Made by a program: the position numbers and the translations under genes
NCBI RefSeq assembly: GCF_035918395.1
Contig: NZ_CP142362.1
Span: forward strand, 719,501 to 783,500
Length of the DNA: 64,000 nucleotides
Reading direction: 5' to 3'
Origin: Mycolicibacterium sp. ND9-15
GTDB lineage: Bacteria > Actinomycetota > Actinomycetes > Mycobacteriales > Mycobacteriaceae
Notes under the pieces: model-generated
Database searches by the model: none
What the model was told of the DNA's origin: nothing
The model's input: only the letters and a program-made list of their open reading frames with translations
Shown here: positions 17,633 through 26,188 of the stretch, piece by piece
Position numbering within the stretch: position 1 is the first letter of the stretch
Layout: the number at the start of each line of letters is the position of its first letter

Positions 17633-20600
17633 CTGACCACCACCAGCAGGTCGCCGCCTTCGACCTGTGCCGTGGCCGAGACCGCGACCCGATCCACCTT
17701 GCCGGCCTTCGGCGCGGTGATCGCGGCCTCCATCTTCATCGCCTCGATCGTGGCGACGGTCTGACCGCCCTGGACCGCGTCGCCGGCGGCGACGCTGACG
17801 GTGACGACGCCGGCGAACGGCGCGGCGATGTGGTCGGGATTGGTCTTGTCGGCCTTCTCGGCGGCAGGAACGTCACTGGCGACGCTGCGGTCACGCACCA
17901 GCACCGGACGAAGCTGACCGTTGAGGATGCACATCACCGTGCGCATGCCGCGCTCATCGGGATCGGAGATGGCCTCGAGCCCGATCAGCAGTTCGACACC
18001 GCGTTCCAGCTGGACCCGATGCTCCTCGCCGCTGCGCAGTCCGTAGAAGAACTGGTTGGCCGACAGGCTCGAGGTGTCGCCGTACTGTTCGCGGTGCGCC
18101 TCGAGTTCCTTTGTCGGACCGGGGAACAGCAACCGGTTCAGCGCAGCCTGGCGTTCGGGCCCGGAGTGGGCGAGCGCCGCTTCGTCTTCCTCGCTGAGTT
18201 CCTGCTGCGGCTTGGCCGGCGCACGGCCCGCCAGTGCCTTGGTGCGCAGCGGCTCGGGCCAGCCCCCGGGCGGGTCGCCGAGCTCGCCGCGCAGGAACCC
18301 GATCACCGAATCGGGAATGTCGAAACGCGCCGGGTCCGAGGCGAACTCGTCGGCGGTGATTCCCGCGCCGAGCAGGGCCAGCGCCAAGTCCCCCACCACC
18401 TTCGACGACGGCGTCACCTTGACCAGTCGACCGAGTACCCAGTCGGCGGCAGCGTAGTTGGCTTCGATCTCCTCGAAGCGGTCGCCGAACCCGAGCGCGA
18501 TCGCCTGCTGGCGCAGGTTCGACAGCTGCCCGCCGGGGATCTCGTGGCGGTACACCCGCCCAGTCGGGGCGGGCGGGCCCGATGTCACGACATCGAAGGG
18601 CGCGTAGACCTTTCGCAGCGCCTCCCAGTACGGTTCGAGCTCGCAGACGGCCGACAAGGACAGCCCGGTGTCGTAGTCGGTGTGCGCGCTGGCGGCGACG
18701 ATCGAGCTCAGTGCGGGCTGGCTGGTGGTGCCGGCCAGCGGCGCCGCCGCCCCGTCGACCGCGCTGGCGCCCGCCTGCCAGGCCGCCAGATACGTCGCGA
18801 GTTGCCCGCCCGGGGTGTCGTGGGTGTGCACGTGGACGGGCAGATCGAATCGGGAGCGCAGCGCCGTGATCAACCGGCGCGCGGCCTGGGGCCGTAGCAG
18901 CCCGGCCATGTCCTTGATCCCCAGCACGTGCGCGCCCGCGTCGACGATCTGCTCGGCCAACTTCAGGTAGTAGTCCAACGTGTAGAGGTTCTCGCCGGGG
19001 TCGGACAGGTCGCCGGTGTAGCTCATCGCGACTTCGGCCACCGCCGTGCCGGTTTCGCGGACCGCGTCGATAGCCGGGCGCATGGACTCGACGTTGTTGA
19101 GCGCGTCGAAGATCCGGTAGATGTCGATGCCGGTCGCCGTCGCCTCGGCGACGAACGCGTCGGTCACGGTCTCCGGATAGGGGGTGTAGCCGACGGTGTT
19201 GCGGCCCCGAAGGAGCATCTGCAGGCAGATGTTGGGCACCGTCTCGCGCAGCGCGGCCAGCCGCTCCCACGGGTCTTCCTTCAGAAACCGAAGCGCCACA
19301 TCGTAAGTCGCCCCGCCCCAGCATTCCAGGGAGAGCAGCTGTGGCGTCATCCGCGCTATGTAAGGCGCCACCATCAACAGCCCCGTCGTGCGCACACGGG
19401 TGGCCAGCAGCGACTGGTGGGCGTCACGGAAGGTCGTGTCGGTGACGGCCACTGGTTTGGTGTCGCGCAGCCAGCGGGCGAACCCCTCGGGACCGAGTTC
19501 GACCAGCAGTTGCTTGCTGCCGTTCGGCGGCGCCGCGTCGAGGTCGATGTCGGGCAGCTTGTCCTGCGGATAGACCGACGCGGTGCGGGGGCCGTGCGGC
19601 TGGTTGACCGTCACCTCGGCCAGGTAGTTGAGGATCTTGGTGCCCCGGTCGGCCGGGGTCCGCGCGGTCAGCAGGTACGGGCGTTCGTCGATGAACGACG
19701 TGCTGATCCGTCCGGCGCGGAAGTCGGCGTCGTTCACGACGGCCTGAAGGAACGGGATGTTCGTCGATACGCCGCGGATCCGGAACTCCGCCAGCGCCCG
19801 GCGTGACCGCGCGACGGCCGCACCGAAGTCGCGTCCCCGGCACGTCAACTTGACCAGCATCGAGTCGAAGTGTGCGCTGACCTCCGCGCCCAGATGCGTG
19901 CCGCCGTCCAACCGGATGCCGGCACCGCCCGGCGTGCGGTACCCCGTGATGCGGCCGGTGTCCGGGCGGAAACCGTTGGCCGGATCTTCGGTGGTGATGC
20001 GGCATTGCATGGCAGCACCGTGCACGGTCAGCGTGTCCTGACTCAGCCCCAGGCTCTCCAGCGTCTCCCCGTCGGCGATCCGCAACTGGCTCGACACCAG
20101 GTCGACGTCCGTGATCTCCTCGGTGACGGTGTGCTCGACCTGGATGCGAGGGTTGCATTCGATGAACACGTAGTGACCGCGCTCGTCGAGCAAAAATTCG
20201 ACGGTGCCTGCGAATGTGTAGTCGATCTCCTGGGCCAGGGCCACCGCATCCGCGCAGATCCGTTGCCGCAGTTCGCCGGACAGGTTCGGCGCGGGCGCCA
20301 ACTCGATGACCTTCTGGTGCCGGCGCTGCACGCTGCAGTCGCGTTCGAACAGGTGCATCACGTTGCCGTGGGTGTCGGCCAGGATCTGGACCTCGATGTG
20401 GCGGGGGTTGAGCACCGCCTGCTCGAGATACAGCGTCGGATCGCCGAATGCCGACTCGGCCTCCCGCGACGCGGCCTCGATCGCGTCGGGCAACGCCCCG
20501 ATGTCGGCGACCCGCCGCATCCCCCGGCCGCCACCGCCCGACACGGCCTTGACGAACAACGGGAACTCCATGTCCGCCGCGACCGCCATCAACTCCTCGG

Positions 20601-21021
20601 CCGACGCCGACGGGGCCGACGAGTTCAGCACCGGCAGCCCTGCGGAGCGGGCCGCGCCGATCGCGCGGGTCTTGTTGCCGGTCAGCTCGAGCACTTTCGC
20701 GCCGGGCCCGACGAACGTGATCCCGGCGTCCACGCACGCCGCCGCCAGCGCCGGGTTCTCCGACAAGAAGCCATAGCCCGGATAGACCGCGTCGGCACCC
20801 GCATGCCGGGCCACTCTGATGATCTCGTCGACCGACAGGTACGCGCGGACCGGGTGGCCGGTCTCACCGATCTGATAGGACTCGTCGGCCTTCAGGCGGT
20901 GCAGGGAGTTGCGGTCTTCGTGGGCGTAGACCGCGACGGTGTCGATCCCCATCTCATAGGCGGCGCGAAAGGCGCGGATCGCGATTTCGCCGCGATTGGC
21001 GACCAGGACTTTGGAGATCAC
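17629..21021 (-). CDS. pca: Pyruvate carboxylase
   Basis: This biotin enzyme makes oxaloacetate from pyruvate and bicarbonate, refilling the TCA cycle. The 1130-residue single chain has biotin carboxylase first ([21 protein letters not shown]-grasp GGGGRGMR at about 162-169), then the carboxyltransferase domain ([17 protein letters not shown] at about 529-545), and a C-terminal biotin carrier with AMKMEAAI, the biotinylated lysine being about residue 1096. All parts are full length. The CTGA/TGA overlap with rsmD suggests coupling. Matches Rv2967c. Confidence 0.97.
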   Translation of the reverse strand: MISKVLVANRGEIAIRAFRAAYEMGIDTVAVYAHEDRNSLHRLKADESYQIGETGHPVRAYLSVDEIIRVARHAGADAVYPGYGFLSENPALAAACVDAGITFVGPGAKVLELTGNKTRAIGAARSAGLPVLNSSAPSASAEELMAVAADMEFPLFVKAVSGGGGRGMRRVADIGALPDAIEAASREAESAFGDPTLYLEQAVLNPRHIEVQILADTHGNVMHLFERDCSVQRRHQKVIELAPAPNLSGELRQRICADAVALAQEIDYTFAGTVEFLLDERGHYVFIECNPRIQVEHTVTEEITDVDLVSSQLRIADGETLESLGLSQDTLTVHGAAMQCRITTEDPANGFRPDTGRITGYRTPGGAGIRLDGGTHLGAEVSAHFDSMLVKLTCRGRDFGAAVARSRRALAEFRIRGVSTNIPFLQAVVNDADFRAGRISTSFIDERPYLLTARTPADRGTKILNYLAEVTVNQPHGPRTASVYPQDKLPDIDLDAAPPNGSKQLLVELGPEGFARWLRDTKPVAVTDTTFRDAHQSLLATRVRTTGLLMVAPYIARMTPQLLSLECWGGATYDVALRFLKEDPWERLAALRETVPNICLQMLLRGRNTVGYTPYPETVTDAFVAEATATGIDIYRIFDALNNVESMRPAIDAVRETGTAVAEVAMSYTGDLSDPGENLYTLDYYLKLAEQIVDAGAHVLGIKDMAGLLRPQAARRLITALRSRFDLPVHVHTHDTPGGQLATYLAAWQAGASAVDGAAAPLAGTTSQPALSSIVAASAHTDYDTGLSLSAVCELEPYWEALRKVYAPFDVVTSGPPAPTGRVYRHEIPGGQLSNLRQQAIALGFGDRFEEIEANYAAADWVLGRLVKVTPSSKVVGDLALALLGAGITADEFASDPARFDIPDSVIGFLRGELGDPPGGWPEPLRTKALAGRAPAKPQQELSEEDEAALAHSGPERQAALNRLLFPGPTKELEAHREQYGDTSSLSANQFFYGLRSGEEHRVQLERGVELLIGLEAISDPDERGMRTVMCILNGQLRPVLVRDRSVASDVPAAEKADKTNPDHIAAPFAGVVTVSVAAGDAVQGGQTVATIEAMKMEAAITAPKAGKVDRVAVSATAQVEGGDLLVVVS

Positions 21022-21050
21022 GCGCGTACTTTAACCGTTGCGCCGGGTGC

Positions 21051-21683
21051 TCAGACCAGCGTCGACCAGTAGCTCCAGAACCGCACGAGGATCAGCAGGA
21101 CCAGTCCGGTGAACCACAACGCCACCACCGACCACCGCCATGTGTGCAGTACGCGCGCAACGGCATTCCCCTGCTGAGGCTGCAGCGCGATGGCGGCCAC
21201 GACGACCAGCAGCGGGATCGTCACCGCCCACACCACCATGCAGTACGGACACAACGCGCCGATGCGGTAGAGGCTCTCGAAGATCAGCCAATGCACGAAG
21301 GCGGCACCCAGTAGGGCACCGACGGCCAATCCCGCCCAGTACCAGCGCGGCAGCTCGACCCGCGCGAGCGCCAGCACGCCGGTGACGACGACGATGGTGA
21401 ACGAGACGATGCCGATCAGCGCGTTCGGGAAGCCGAGGACCGACGCCTGCTGCGTGACCATCACCGAACCGCACGACAGCACCGGGTTGAAGCTGCAGGT
21501 GGGGATGTACTCCGGATCGACCAGCAGCTCGATCTTCTCGATGGTCAACGCGATCGCCGCGGCGAGTCCCAGCACGCCCGCGATCAGAATCCAGACCGCG
21601 CTCGGACGTCCCACCGGCAGGCCCGACGGCTGGTCGGCCGCGGGCTCGGCCGGCTGGACGGTGCCGGGCGCGGCGATTGTCAC
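21051..21683 (-). CDS. Vitamin K epoxide reductase family protein (disulfide-bond oxidant)
   Basis: Mycobacterial VKOR homologs reoxidise a periplasmic DsbA-like protein, passing electrons to quinone. The 210-residue product has several membrane helices (ILIAGVLGLAAAIALTI, ALIGIVSFTIVVVTGVLAL and others) and the redox motifs: a loop Cys pair (PTCSFNPVLSCGSV) and CPYC in GALCPYCMVVWA. I chose GTG 21683, which overlaps the stop of the upstream thioredoxin-like gene (GTGA); the longer open frame above it is a shadow of that gene. The pairing with the neighbour is the functional couple. Matches Rv2968c. Confidence 0.92.
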   Translation of the reverse strand: MTIAAPGTVQPAEPAADQPSGLPVGRPSAVWILIAGVLGLAAAIALTIEKIELLVDPEYIPTCSFNPVLSCGSVMVTQQASVLGFPNALIGIVSFTIVVVTGVLALARVELPRWYWAGLAVGALLGAAFVHWLIFESLYRIGALCPYCMVVWAVTIPLLVVVAAIALQPQQGNAVARVLHTWRWSVVALWFTGLVLLILVRFWSYWSTLV

Positions 21684-22456
21684 GGCGCTGCCGGCGGTGT
21701 CGGATCGGCGTTGGGCGGCGGTGCGCCGGCGTCGAGCGCGGGCACCTCGCCGACGATCTTCTCGATCTCCGCGATCAGCGCATCGGGTGTGGACGGCGAG
21801 TAGTCCTGGCCGTTGATCCGGATGGTCGGCGTCGAGTTCACGCCGCTCGCTTTGGCCAGGCCCTTCACCATGTCGTTGTAGCGACCGTTGTTGATGCACG
21901 CGGGCACGTCTCCCGTCACTCCCGCCTGGCGGGCGACCTCGATGAGCCGGGCGTTGTCGGGGAACGGGCCCACACCTTCCGGGGGCTGCTGGGCGTAGAG
22001 GGCGGCGTGGAATCGCCGGAAGGCGTCGGTGTCGGCGTCGGCGACGCAGTAGGCCGCGTTCGCCGCGCGTGTCGAGTAGCCCTGCCCGGCCCGGTCGAGG
22101 ATCGAGACCATGCGGTAGTCGGCGGCCACCGCGCCGCTGTCGACCAGCTTGTCGATGGTGGGGCCGAACTGTTTCTCGAAGTTGCCGCACGCGGGGCACA
22201 AGAAGTCCTCGTACATCGAGATCACGGCCTTGGGCTCCGAGGTGCCTTCCTTGGTGATCAGGTTGCCCGATGTGATCTGGATCGCCTTGGCTTCGCCCTC
22301 GCCGGGTTTGTCCTCCTTGGTCATCACGATGTACGCCACCAGCGCGATGGCGAAGATCACGACGACGGCGGTCAACCCGATCTGCACGGCCAGGTTGCGT
22401 TTGCGGTCGGCCGCCTTTAGGTCGTAACGCGGGGTCTTCTTAGGTTTCGAGGCCAC
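21680..22456 (-). CDS. Membrane-anchored DsbA-like thioredoxin-fold protein
   Basis: The 258-residue product has a basic N-terminus, one membrane helix (about 26-45, IGLTAVVVIFAIALVAYIVM) and an extracytoplasmic DsbA-type domain with active-site CPAC in DFLCPACGNFEKQF and a cis-proline region NSTPTIRING. It probably introduces disulfides into secreted proteins and is recycled by the VKOR encoded immediately downstream with a 4-nt overlap. The C-terminus is a proline-rich tail. Matches Rv2969c. Confidence 0.92.
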   Translation of the reverse strand: MASKPKKTPRYDLKAADRKRNLAVQIGLTAVVVIFAIALVAYIVMTKEDKPGEGEAKAIQITSGNLITKEGTSEPKAVISMYEDFLCPACGNFEKQFGPTIDKLVDSGAVAADYRMVSILDRAGQGYSTRAANAAYCVADADTDAFRRFHAALYAQQPPEGVGPFPDNARLIEVARQAGVTGDVPACINNGRYNDMVKGLAKASGVNSTPTIRINGQDYSPSTPDALIAEIEKIVGEVPALDAGAPPPNADPTPPAAP

Positions 22457-22490
22457 GGGGTAAGAGTACCGGCGGTGTTTTCGCGCCCCG

Positions 22491-23597
22491 TCAGCCGCGG
22501 GCGAGATGCGCGCGCAGCGCAGAGATCATCTCCGCGACGGCGGCAGCGCTGTCACCGCCGACCGGGAACATGTTCGCGAAGGCATGGATCAACGACCCGA
22601 ACTGTCGAAGGTCGACGGGCACCCCGGCGGCGCGCAGAGCCTCGGCGTACTGGTTGCCTTCGTCGCGCAGCGGGTCGAATCCGGCGGTCAGCACGAGCGC
22701 GGGCGACAGCCCGGACAGATCGTCGGCCAGCAGCGGCGAGACCCGCGGGTCGGTCGCCGACACCGGCGCGTCGGCGAGGTAATGGTCGGCGAACCAGGCA
22801 AGGTCGGCTTTGGTGAGGAAGTATCCGTCGGCGAACAAGGTCCGTGACCGTCTTTCTTCGCTGAGGTCGGTCCACGGATACATGAGCAACTGCACGACGG
22901 GCAACCGGACCCGTTCGTTACGTGCGCGCTGAGTCACCACCGCGGCGATGTTCCCGCCCGCACTGTCACCCCCGACCGCCACGCGGTCGGGGTCGGCTCC
23001 GAGTTCGGCCGCGTGGTCGAGTGCCCACCGATAGGCGGCGAAGCCGTCATCGGACGCGGCGGGCGCCTTGTGTTCGGGTGCCAACCGGTAGTCGACGGAA
23101 AGCACGTTCATCTCGCCGTCGCGGCAGATGAGGCGGCATACGTCGTCGTAGATGTCGAGGTCCCCGATCACGAAGCCGCCGCCGTGGAAGAACACCAGCA
23201 ATGGGGCGCCGGCGACGGCGCTGCGGTAGTGCCTGGCCGGGATCGGCCCGTTGGCCCCGTCAACCCAGAGATTCGTCACCCCGGCGACGGGGATGTTCCG
23301 GAGGAACCCGGATGACAACTCTTCCAGTTGGGCGCGCGATGCGGCGACGTCACCGGGTCCGCTGAGCCCGTCGAACCCGATCAGCTTCTGCCCCGCCAGC
23401 ATCAACTGCAGCGTGGTGTCCAGCGTGTTGCCGTCGACGGCGACCGTGCGACCCCGGAGCAACGCACGCTTGACGGCGTCGGGTAGGTGGGCCAGTGAAC
23501 GCACTGTGACACTCGCCACGGCATTGACGAGGACCTCCTTGCGGCTCGGACTCCGGAAGGCTTCGGTCGGCGGACTGGCTGGCAGACTTTCGGTCAT
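22491..23597 (-). CDS. Alpha/beta-hydrolase of the hormone-sensitive lipase family (LipN-like)
   Basis: The 368-residue esterase has the HSL oxyanion-hole motif HGGGFVIGD (about 145-153), nucleophile motif GDSAGGNIAA, an acidic block around TAGFDPLRDEG and the terminal histidine region GSLIHAFANMF. It probably hydrolyses short-chain esters. I chose ATG 23597 ([10 protein letters not shown]); a longer open frame exists to 23876 but it runs under the opposite gene. Its start codon overlaps that of the divergent aldo-keto reductase within CATG. Position fits lipN (Rv2970c). Confidence 0.88.
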   Translation of the reverse strand: MTESLPASPPTEAFRSPSRKEVLVNAVASVTVRSLAHLPDAVKRALLRGRTVAVDGNTLDTTLQLMLAGQKLIGFDGLSGPGDVAASRAQLEELSSGFLRNIPVAGVTNLWVDGANGPIPARHYRSAVAGAPLLVFFHGGGFVIGDLDIYDDVCRLICRDGEMNVLSVDYRLAPEHKAPAASDDGFAAYRWALDHAAELGADPDRVAVGGDSAGGNIAAVVTQRARNERVRLPVVQLLMYPWTDLSEERRSRTLFADGYFLTKADLAWFADHYLADAPVSATDPRVSPLLADDLSGLSPALVLTAGFDPLRDEGNQYAEALRAAGVPVDLRQFGSLIHAFANMFPVGGDSAAAVAEMISALRAHLARG

Positions 23598-24426
23598 GGC
23601 GTCTCCATCGATCACGTTGAATGACGGTAATTCCATACCCCAGGTCGGGCTCGGGGTTTGGCAGACCCCGCCCGAGGACACCGAACGTGCGGCCGCGACC
23701 GCGCTCGATGCCGGGTACCGACACATCGACACGGCCGCCGCGTACGGCAACGAACGCGAGGTCGGCCAAGCGCTCGCGAACTCGGGTCTGCCGCGCAGCG
23801 ACGTGTACATCACCACGAAGCTGTGGAACGCCGACCAGGGATATGACAGCACGCTGGCCGCGTTCGACAAGAGCATGCAGCGGCTGGGGCTCGACTATCT
23901 GGACCTGTACCTCATCCACTGGCCGATGCCGGCCAAGGGTGCTTTCGTCGAGACGTTCAAGGCCTTCGCGTACCTGCGTGAGCAGGGTCGCGTCCGCTCG
24001 ATCGGGGTGAGCAACTTCGAGCCTGAACATCTGCGCACACTCGTCGACGCCACCGGGATCGTCCCCGCGGTCAACCAGATCGAACTGCATCCGCTGCTTC
24101 AACAGGAGGAGTTGCGGGAGGCGCACGCCCAGCTGGGCGTCGCCACCGAGGCGTGGAGTCCGCTCGGCCAGGGGTCGCTGCTGTCGAACGACACCGTCGT
24201 CGCCGTCGCCGAGGCGCACGGAAAGACACCGGCCCAGGCATTGATTAGGTGGCATATGCAGCTCGGCAATATAGTCATCCCGAAGTCGGTGACCCCCGAG
24301 AGAATCGTGAGCAACTTCGACGTGTTCGATTTCGAGCTGAGTGAGGACGACATGGCGTCCATTTCCGCGCTCGGCGACGGCACTCGGTTGGGCCCCGATC
24401 CACGAACATTCGAATTCACAGGATAG
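23596..24426 (+). CDS. Aldo-keto reductase, first of a tandem pair
   Basis: NADPH-dependent carbonyl reductase of the AKR5-like prokaryotic class. The 276-residue product shows the tetrad: Asp and Tyr in [11 protein letters not shown], Lys in TTKLWN, His in LIHWPMP; cofactor motif near the C-terminus is [19 protein letters not shown] 23596 gives [11 protein letters not shown]. It is followed after 5 nt by a second paralogous reductase, with which it shares the general pattern but differs considerably in sequence, so the duplication is not recent. Substrates are unknown. Confidence 0.9.
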   Translation: MASPSITLNDGNSIPQVGLGVWQTPPEDTERAAATALDAGYRHIDTAAAYGNEREVGQALANSGLPRSDVYITTKLWNADQGYDSTLAAFDKSMQRLGLDYLDLYLIHWPMPAKGAFVETFKAFAYLREQGRVRSIGVSNFEPEHLRTLVDATGIVPAVNQIELHPLLQQEELREAHAQLGVATEAWSPLGQGSLLSNDTVVAVAEAHGKTPAQALIRWHMQLGNIVIPKSVTPERIVSNFDVFDFELSEDDMASISALGDGTRLGPDPRTFEFTG

Positions 24427-24431
24427 GTGCG

Positions 24432-25262
24432 ATGACCTCGATTCCGACCGTCACGCTCAACGACGACCACCCGATGCCCGTACTCGGTCTCGGCGTAGGC
24501 GAACTGTCGGACTCCGAGACCGAACAGGCGGTGCTGTCGGCCTTGGCGGCCGGCTACCGGCTGATCGACACCGCGGCCGCCTACGACAACGAGGAGGCGG
24601 TCGGGCGGGCGATCAAGGCGTCCGGCGTGCCCCGCGAGGACATCTTCGTCACCACCAAGCTGGCCACCCCCGACCTGGGCTTCCAGTCGTCGCAGGATGC
24701 GCTCAAGGCGAGCCTCGACCGGCTGGCACTCGACTACGTCGACCTGTACCTGATCCACTGGCCGGCCGGTGAGCAGGGCAAGTACGTCGACAGCTGGGGC
24801 GGGCTGATGAAGCGCAAGGAGGTCGGCGACACCAAGTCGATCGGCGTGTGCAACTTCCATGCCGAACACCTGTCGAACATCATCGACCTGTCGTTCTTCA
24901 CCCCGGCGATCAATCAGATCGAGCTGCACCCGCTGCTGAACCAGGCGGAGCTGCGCGAGATCAACGCCGGCTACGGCATCGTCACCGAGGCGTACGCCCC
25001 GTTGGGCGTCGGACGCTTGCTCGACAACGAGACGGTCGTCTCGGTGGCGCAGTCGCACGGTAAGACGCCGGCGCAGGTGTTGATCCGGTGGAGCCTGCAG
25101 CTCGGCAACGTGGTGATCCCGCGCTCCTCCTCGGCGGAGCGGATCGCGTCGAACCTCGAGGTGTTCGACTTCGAGCTCACCGACGATCAGATGGGCGTGC
25201 TCAACGGCCTCGACGACGGCACGCGGTTTCGCCCAGACCCGGAAACCTACACCGGCACCTGA
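24432..25262 (+). CDS. Aldo-keto reductase, second of the tandem pair (Rv2971-like)
   Basis: 276 residues, same family as its upstream neighbour and the closer match to Rv2971 as I remember it. Tetrad: [11 protein letters not shown] (Asp, Tyr), TTKLATPD (Lys), LIHWPAGEQ (His). Cofactor-binding segment is [19 protein letters not shown] 24432 begins [21 protein letters not shown]. Probably co-transcribed with the first reductase. Family members reduce dicarbonyls such as methylglyoxal; the substrate here is not shown by sequence. Confidence 0.92.
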   Translation: MTSIPTVTLNDDHPMPVLGLGVGELSDSETEQAVLSALAAGYRLIDTAAAYDNEEAVGRAIKASGVPREDIFVTTKLATPDLGFQSSQDALKASLDRLALDYVDLYLIHWPAGEQGKYVDSWGGLMKRKEVGDTKSIGVCNFHAEHLSNIIDLSFFTPAINQIELHPLLNQAELREINAGYGIVTEAYAPLGVGRLLDNETVVSVAQSHGKTPAQVLIRWSLQLGNVVIPRSSSAERIASNLEVFDFELTDDQMGVLNGLDDGTRFRPDPETYTGT

Positions 25263-25284
25263 CCCGGCGTGCACCGGTTTGCGT

Positions 25285-25474
25285 TCGCCGAATGAGGTCG
25301 ACGATCTGACCCAACTGCCCGGATGAGCGCGGACGAGATGATCGACCAATTGGGCTGGTTCGCAGAACTCCGAGTCACGATCTCCGGAGTCCGATCCCAC
25401 CGGTGTCATGCGTGGACGCTTACCTCGACTACGCGCAGTGGGTGATGGAAGAGATCAAGCCGAAGGTGCCCTGA
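25285..25474 (+). pseudogene. Decayed C-terminal fragment, probably an LLM-class flavin oxidoreductase
   Basis: No intact gene lies here, but three pieces in different frames join into one plausible protein tail: LRSPNEVDDLTQLPG, then MSADEMIDQLGWFAEL-VTISGVR from ATG 25323, then IPPVSCVDAYLDYAQW followed by VMEEIKPKVP and a TGA at 25472. The build (a Trp-Phe-Ala helix, VDAYLDYAQW, then IKPKV) resembles the ends of F420/FMN-dependent luciferase-like proteins. Assignment is from memory of that family and is tentative; the rest of the gene is missing. Confidence 0.4.
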
Positions 25475-25480
25475 CGCCGG

Positions 25481-26188
25481 TCAACCCGTCGGGCAGGTGG
25501 TTGCGGCGCCGCGCAGCACGGCGGCCGACGGCGCATCGATCGGTAGCGAGTATCCGCGTAGCACCGCGATGAACTGCATCGCGTACTGGCAGTGGAACGC
25601 CGCGTTGGGCGGCATCCAGGTCGCCGGCTCCCCATCGCCCTTATCCTGGTTGGCCGGGCCGGCCACCGCGAGCAGGTTGGCGGGATCGTTGGCGAACCGC
25701 ACGCGCAACTCCTCGGGCCAGTTGCGCGCGCCGAGGTCCCAGGCGAGTGCCAGCGGCACGATGTGGTCGATCTGCACGGCCGCGCCGGTCTTCTCACCGC
25801 GCGTGAATGCGATGACGGCGTTGGTGTACGGGTCGATCAGCGTGCCGGTCGCCACCGCGCGGGGGCAGCGCTTGATCGACACGAACGTCTTGCCGTCCAG
25901 GTCGCGGTCGAGGATGTCGTTACGTGTGTCGCAGCCGTTGTGCCCACCGGGCGCGGTGGTGTCGTCGGTCCAGCTGTCGCCGAAAGCGGCTCTGCGGTAG
26001 TCGTATCCGCGGATGCGCAGGGGGATGACGGGCACTCCCGCGAGGACGTCGATGCCGGGCGCGACGGTCGGGATGTCGGCGCGCGCGATGAAGTCGCCGC
26101 GATCGTGCGAGGACACCACCGTCTGCACGGCGACCGCCACCAGAAGCGCGACGACCGCGGTCAGCCACAGCAGGTGCCTGCGCCTCAT
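25481..26188 (-). CDS. Exported HNH nuclease-domain protein (DUF1524-like)
   Basis: The 235-residue product has an N-terminal membrane or signal segment (LLWLTAVVALLVAVAVQTVV) and then an HNH-type domain: QIDHIVPLALAWDLGARNW, then FANDPANLLAV and NQDKGDGEP..WMPP. This matches the GmrSD C-terminal/DUF1524 pattern and the secreted HNH nucleases of actinobacteria. There is no lipobox Cys. ATG 26188 overlaps the recG stop (ATGA), so it is coupled to recG. Matches the position of Rv2972c. Extracellular nucleic acid degradation is a reasonable role but unproven. Confidence 0.85.
   Translation of the reverse strand: MRRRHLLWLTAVVALLVAVAVQTVVSSHDRGDFIARADIPTVAPGIDVLAGVPVIPLRIRGYDYRRAAFGDSWTDDTTAPGGHNGCDTRNDILDRDLDGKTFVSIKRCPRAVATGTLIDPYTNAVIAFTRGEKTGAAVQIDHIVPLALAWDLGARNWPEELRVRFANDPANLLAVAGPANQDKGDGEPATWMPPNAAFHCQYAMQFIAVLRGYSLPIDAPSAAVLRGAATTCPTG

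Noticed and set aside
22500..22847. Possible gene opposite the lipN-like esterase
   Set aside because: Arg-rich translation without any start signal, and the esterase strand is certain.
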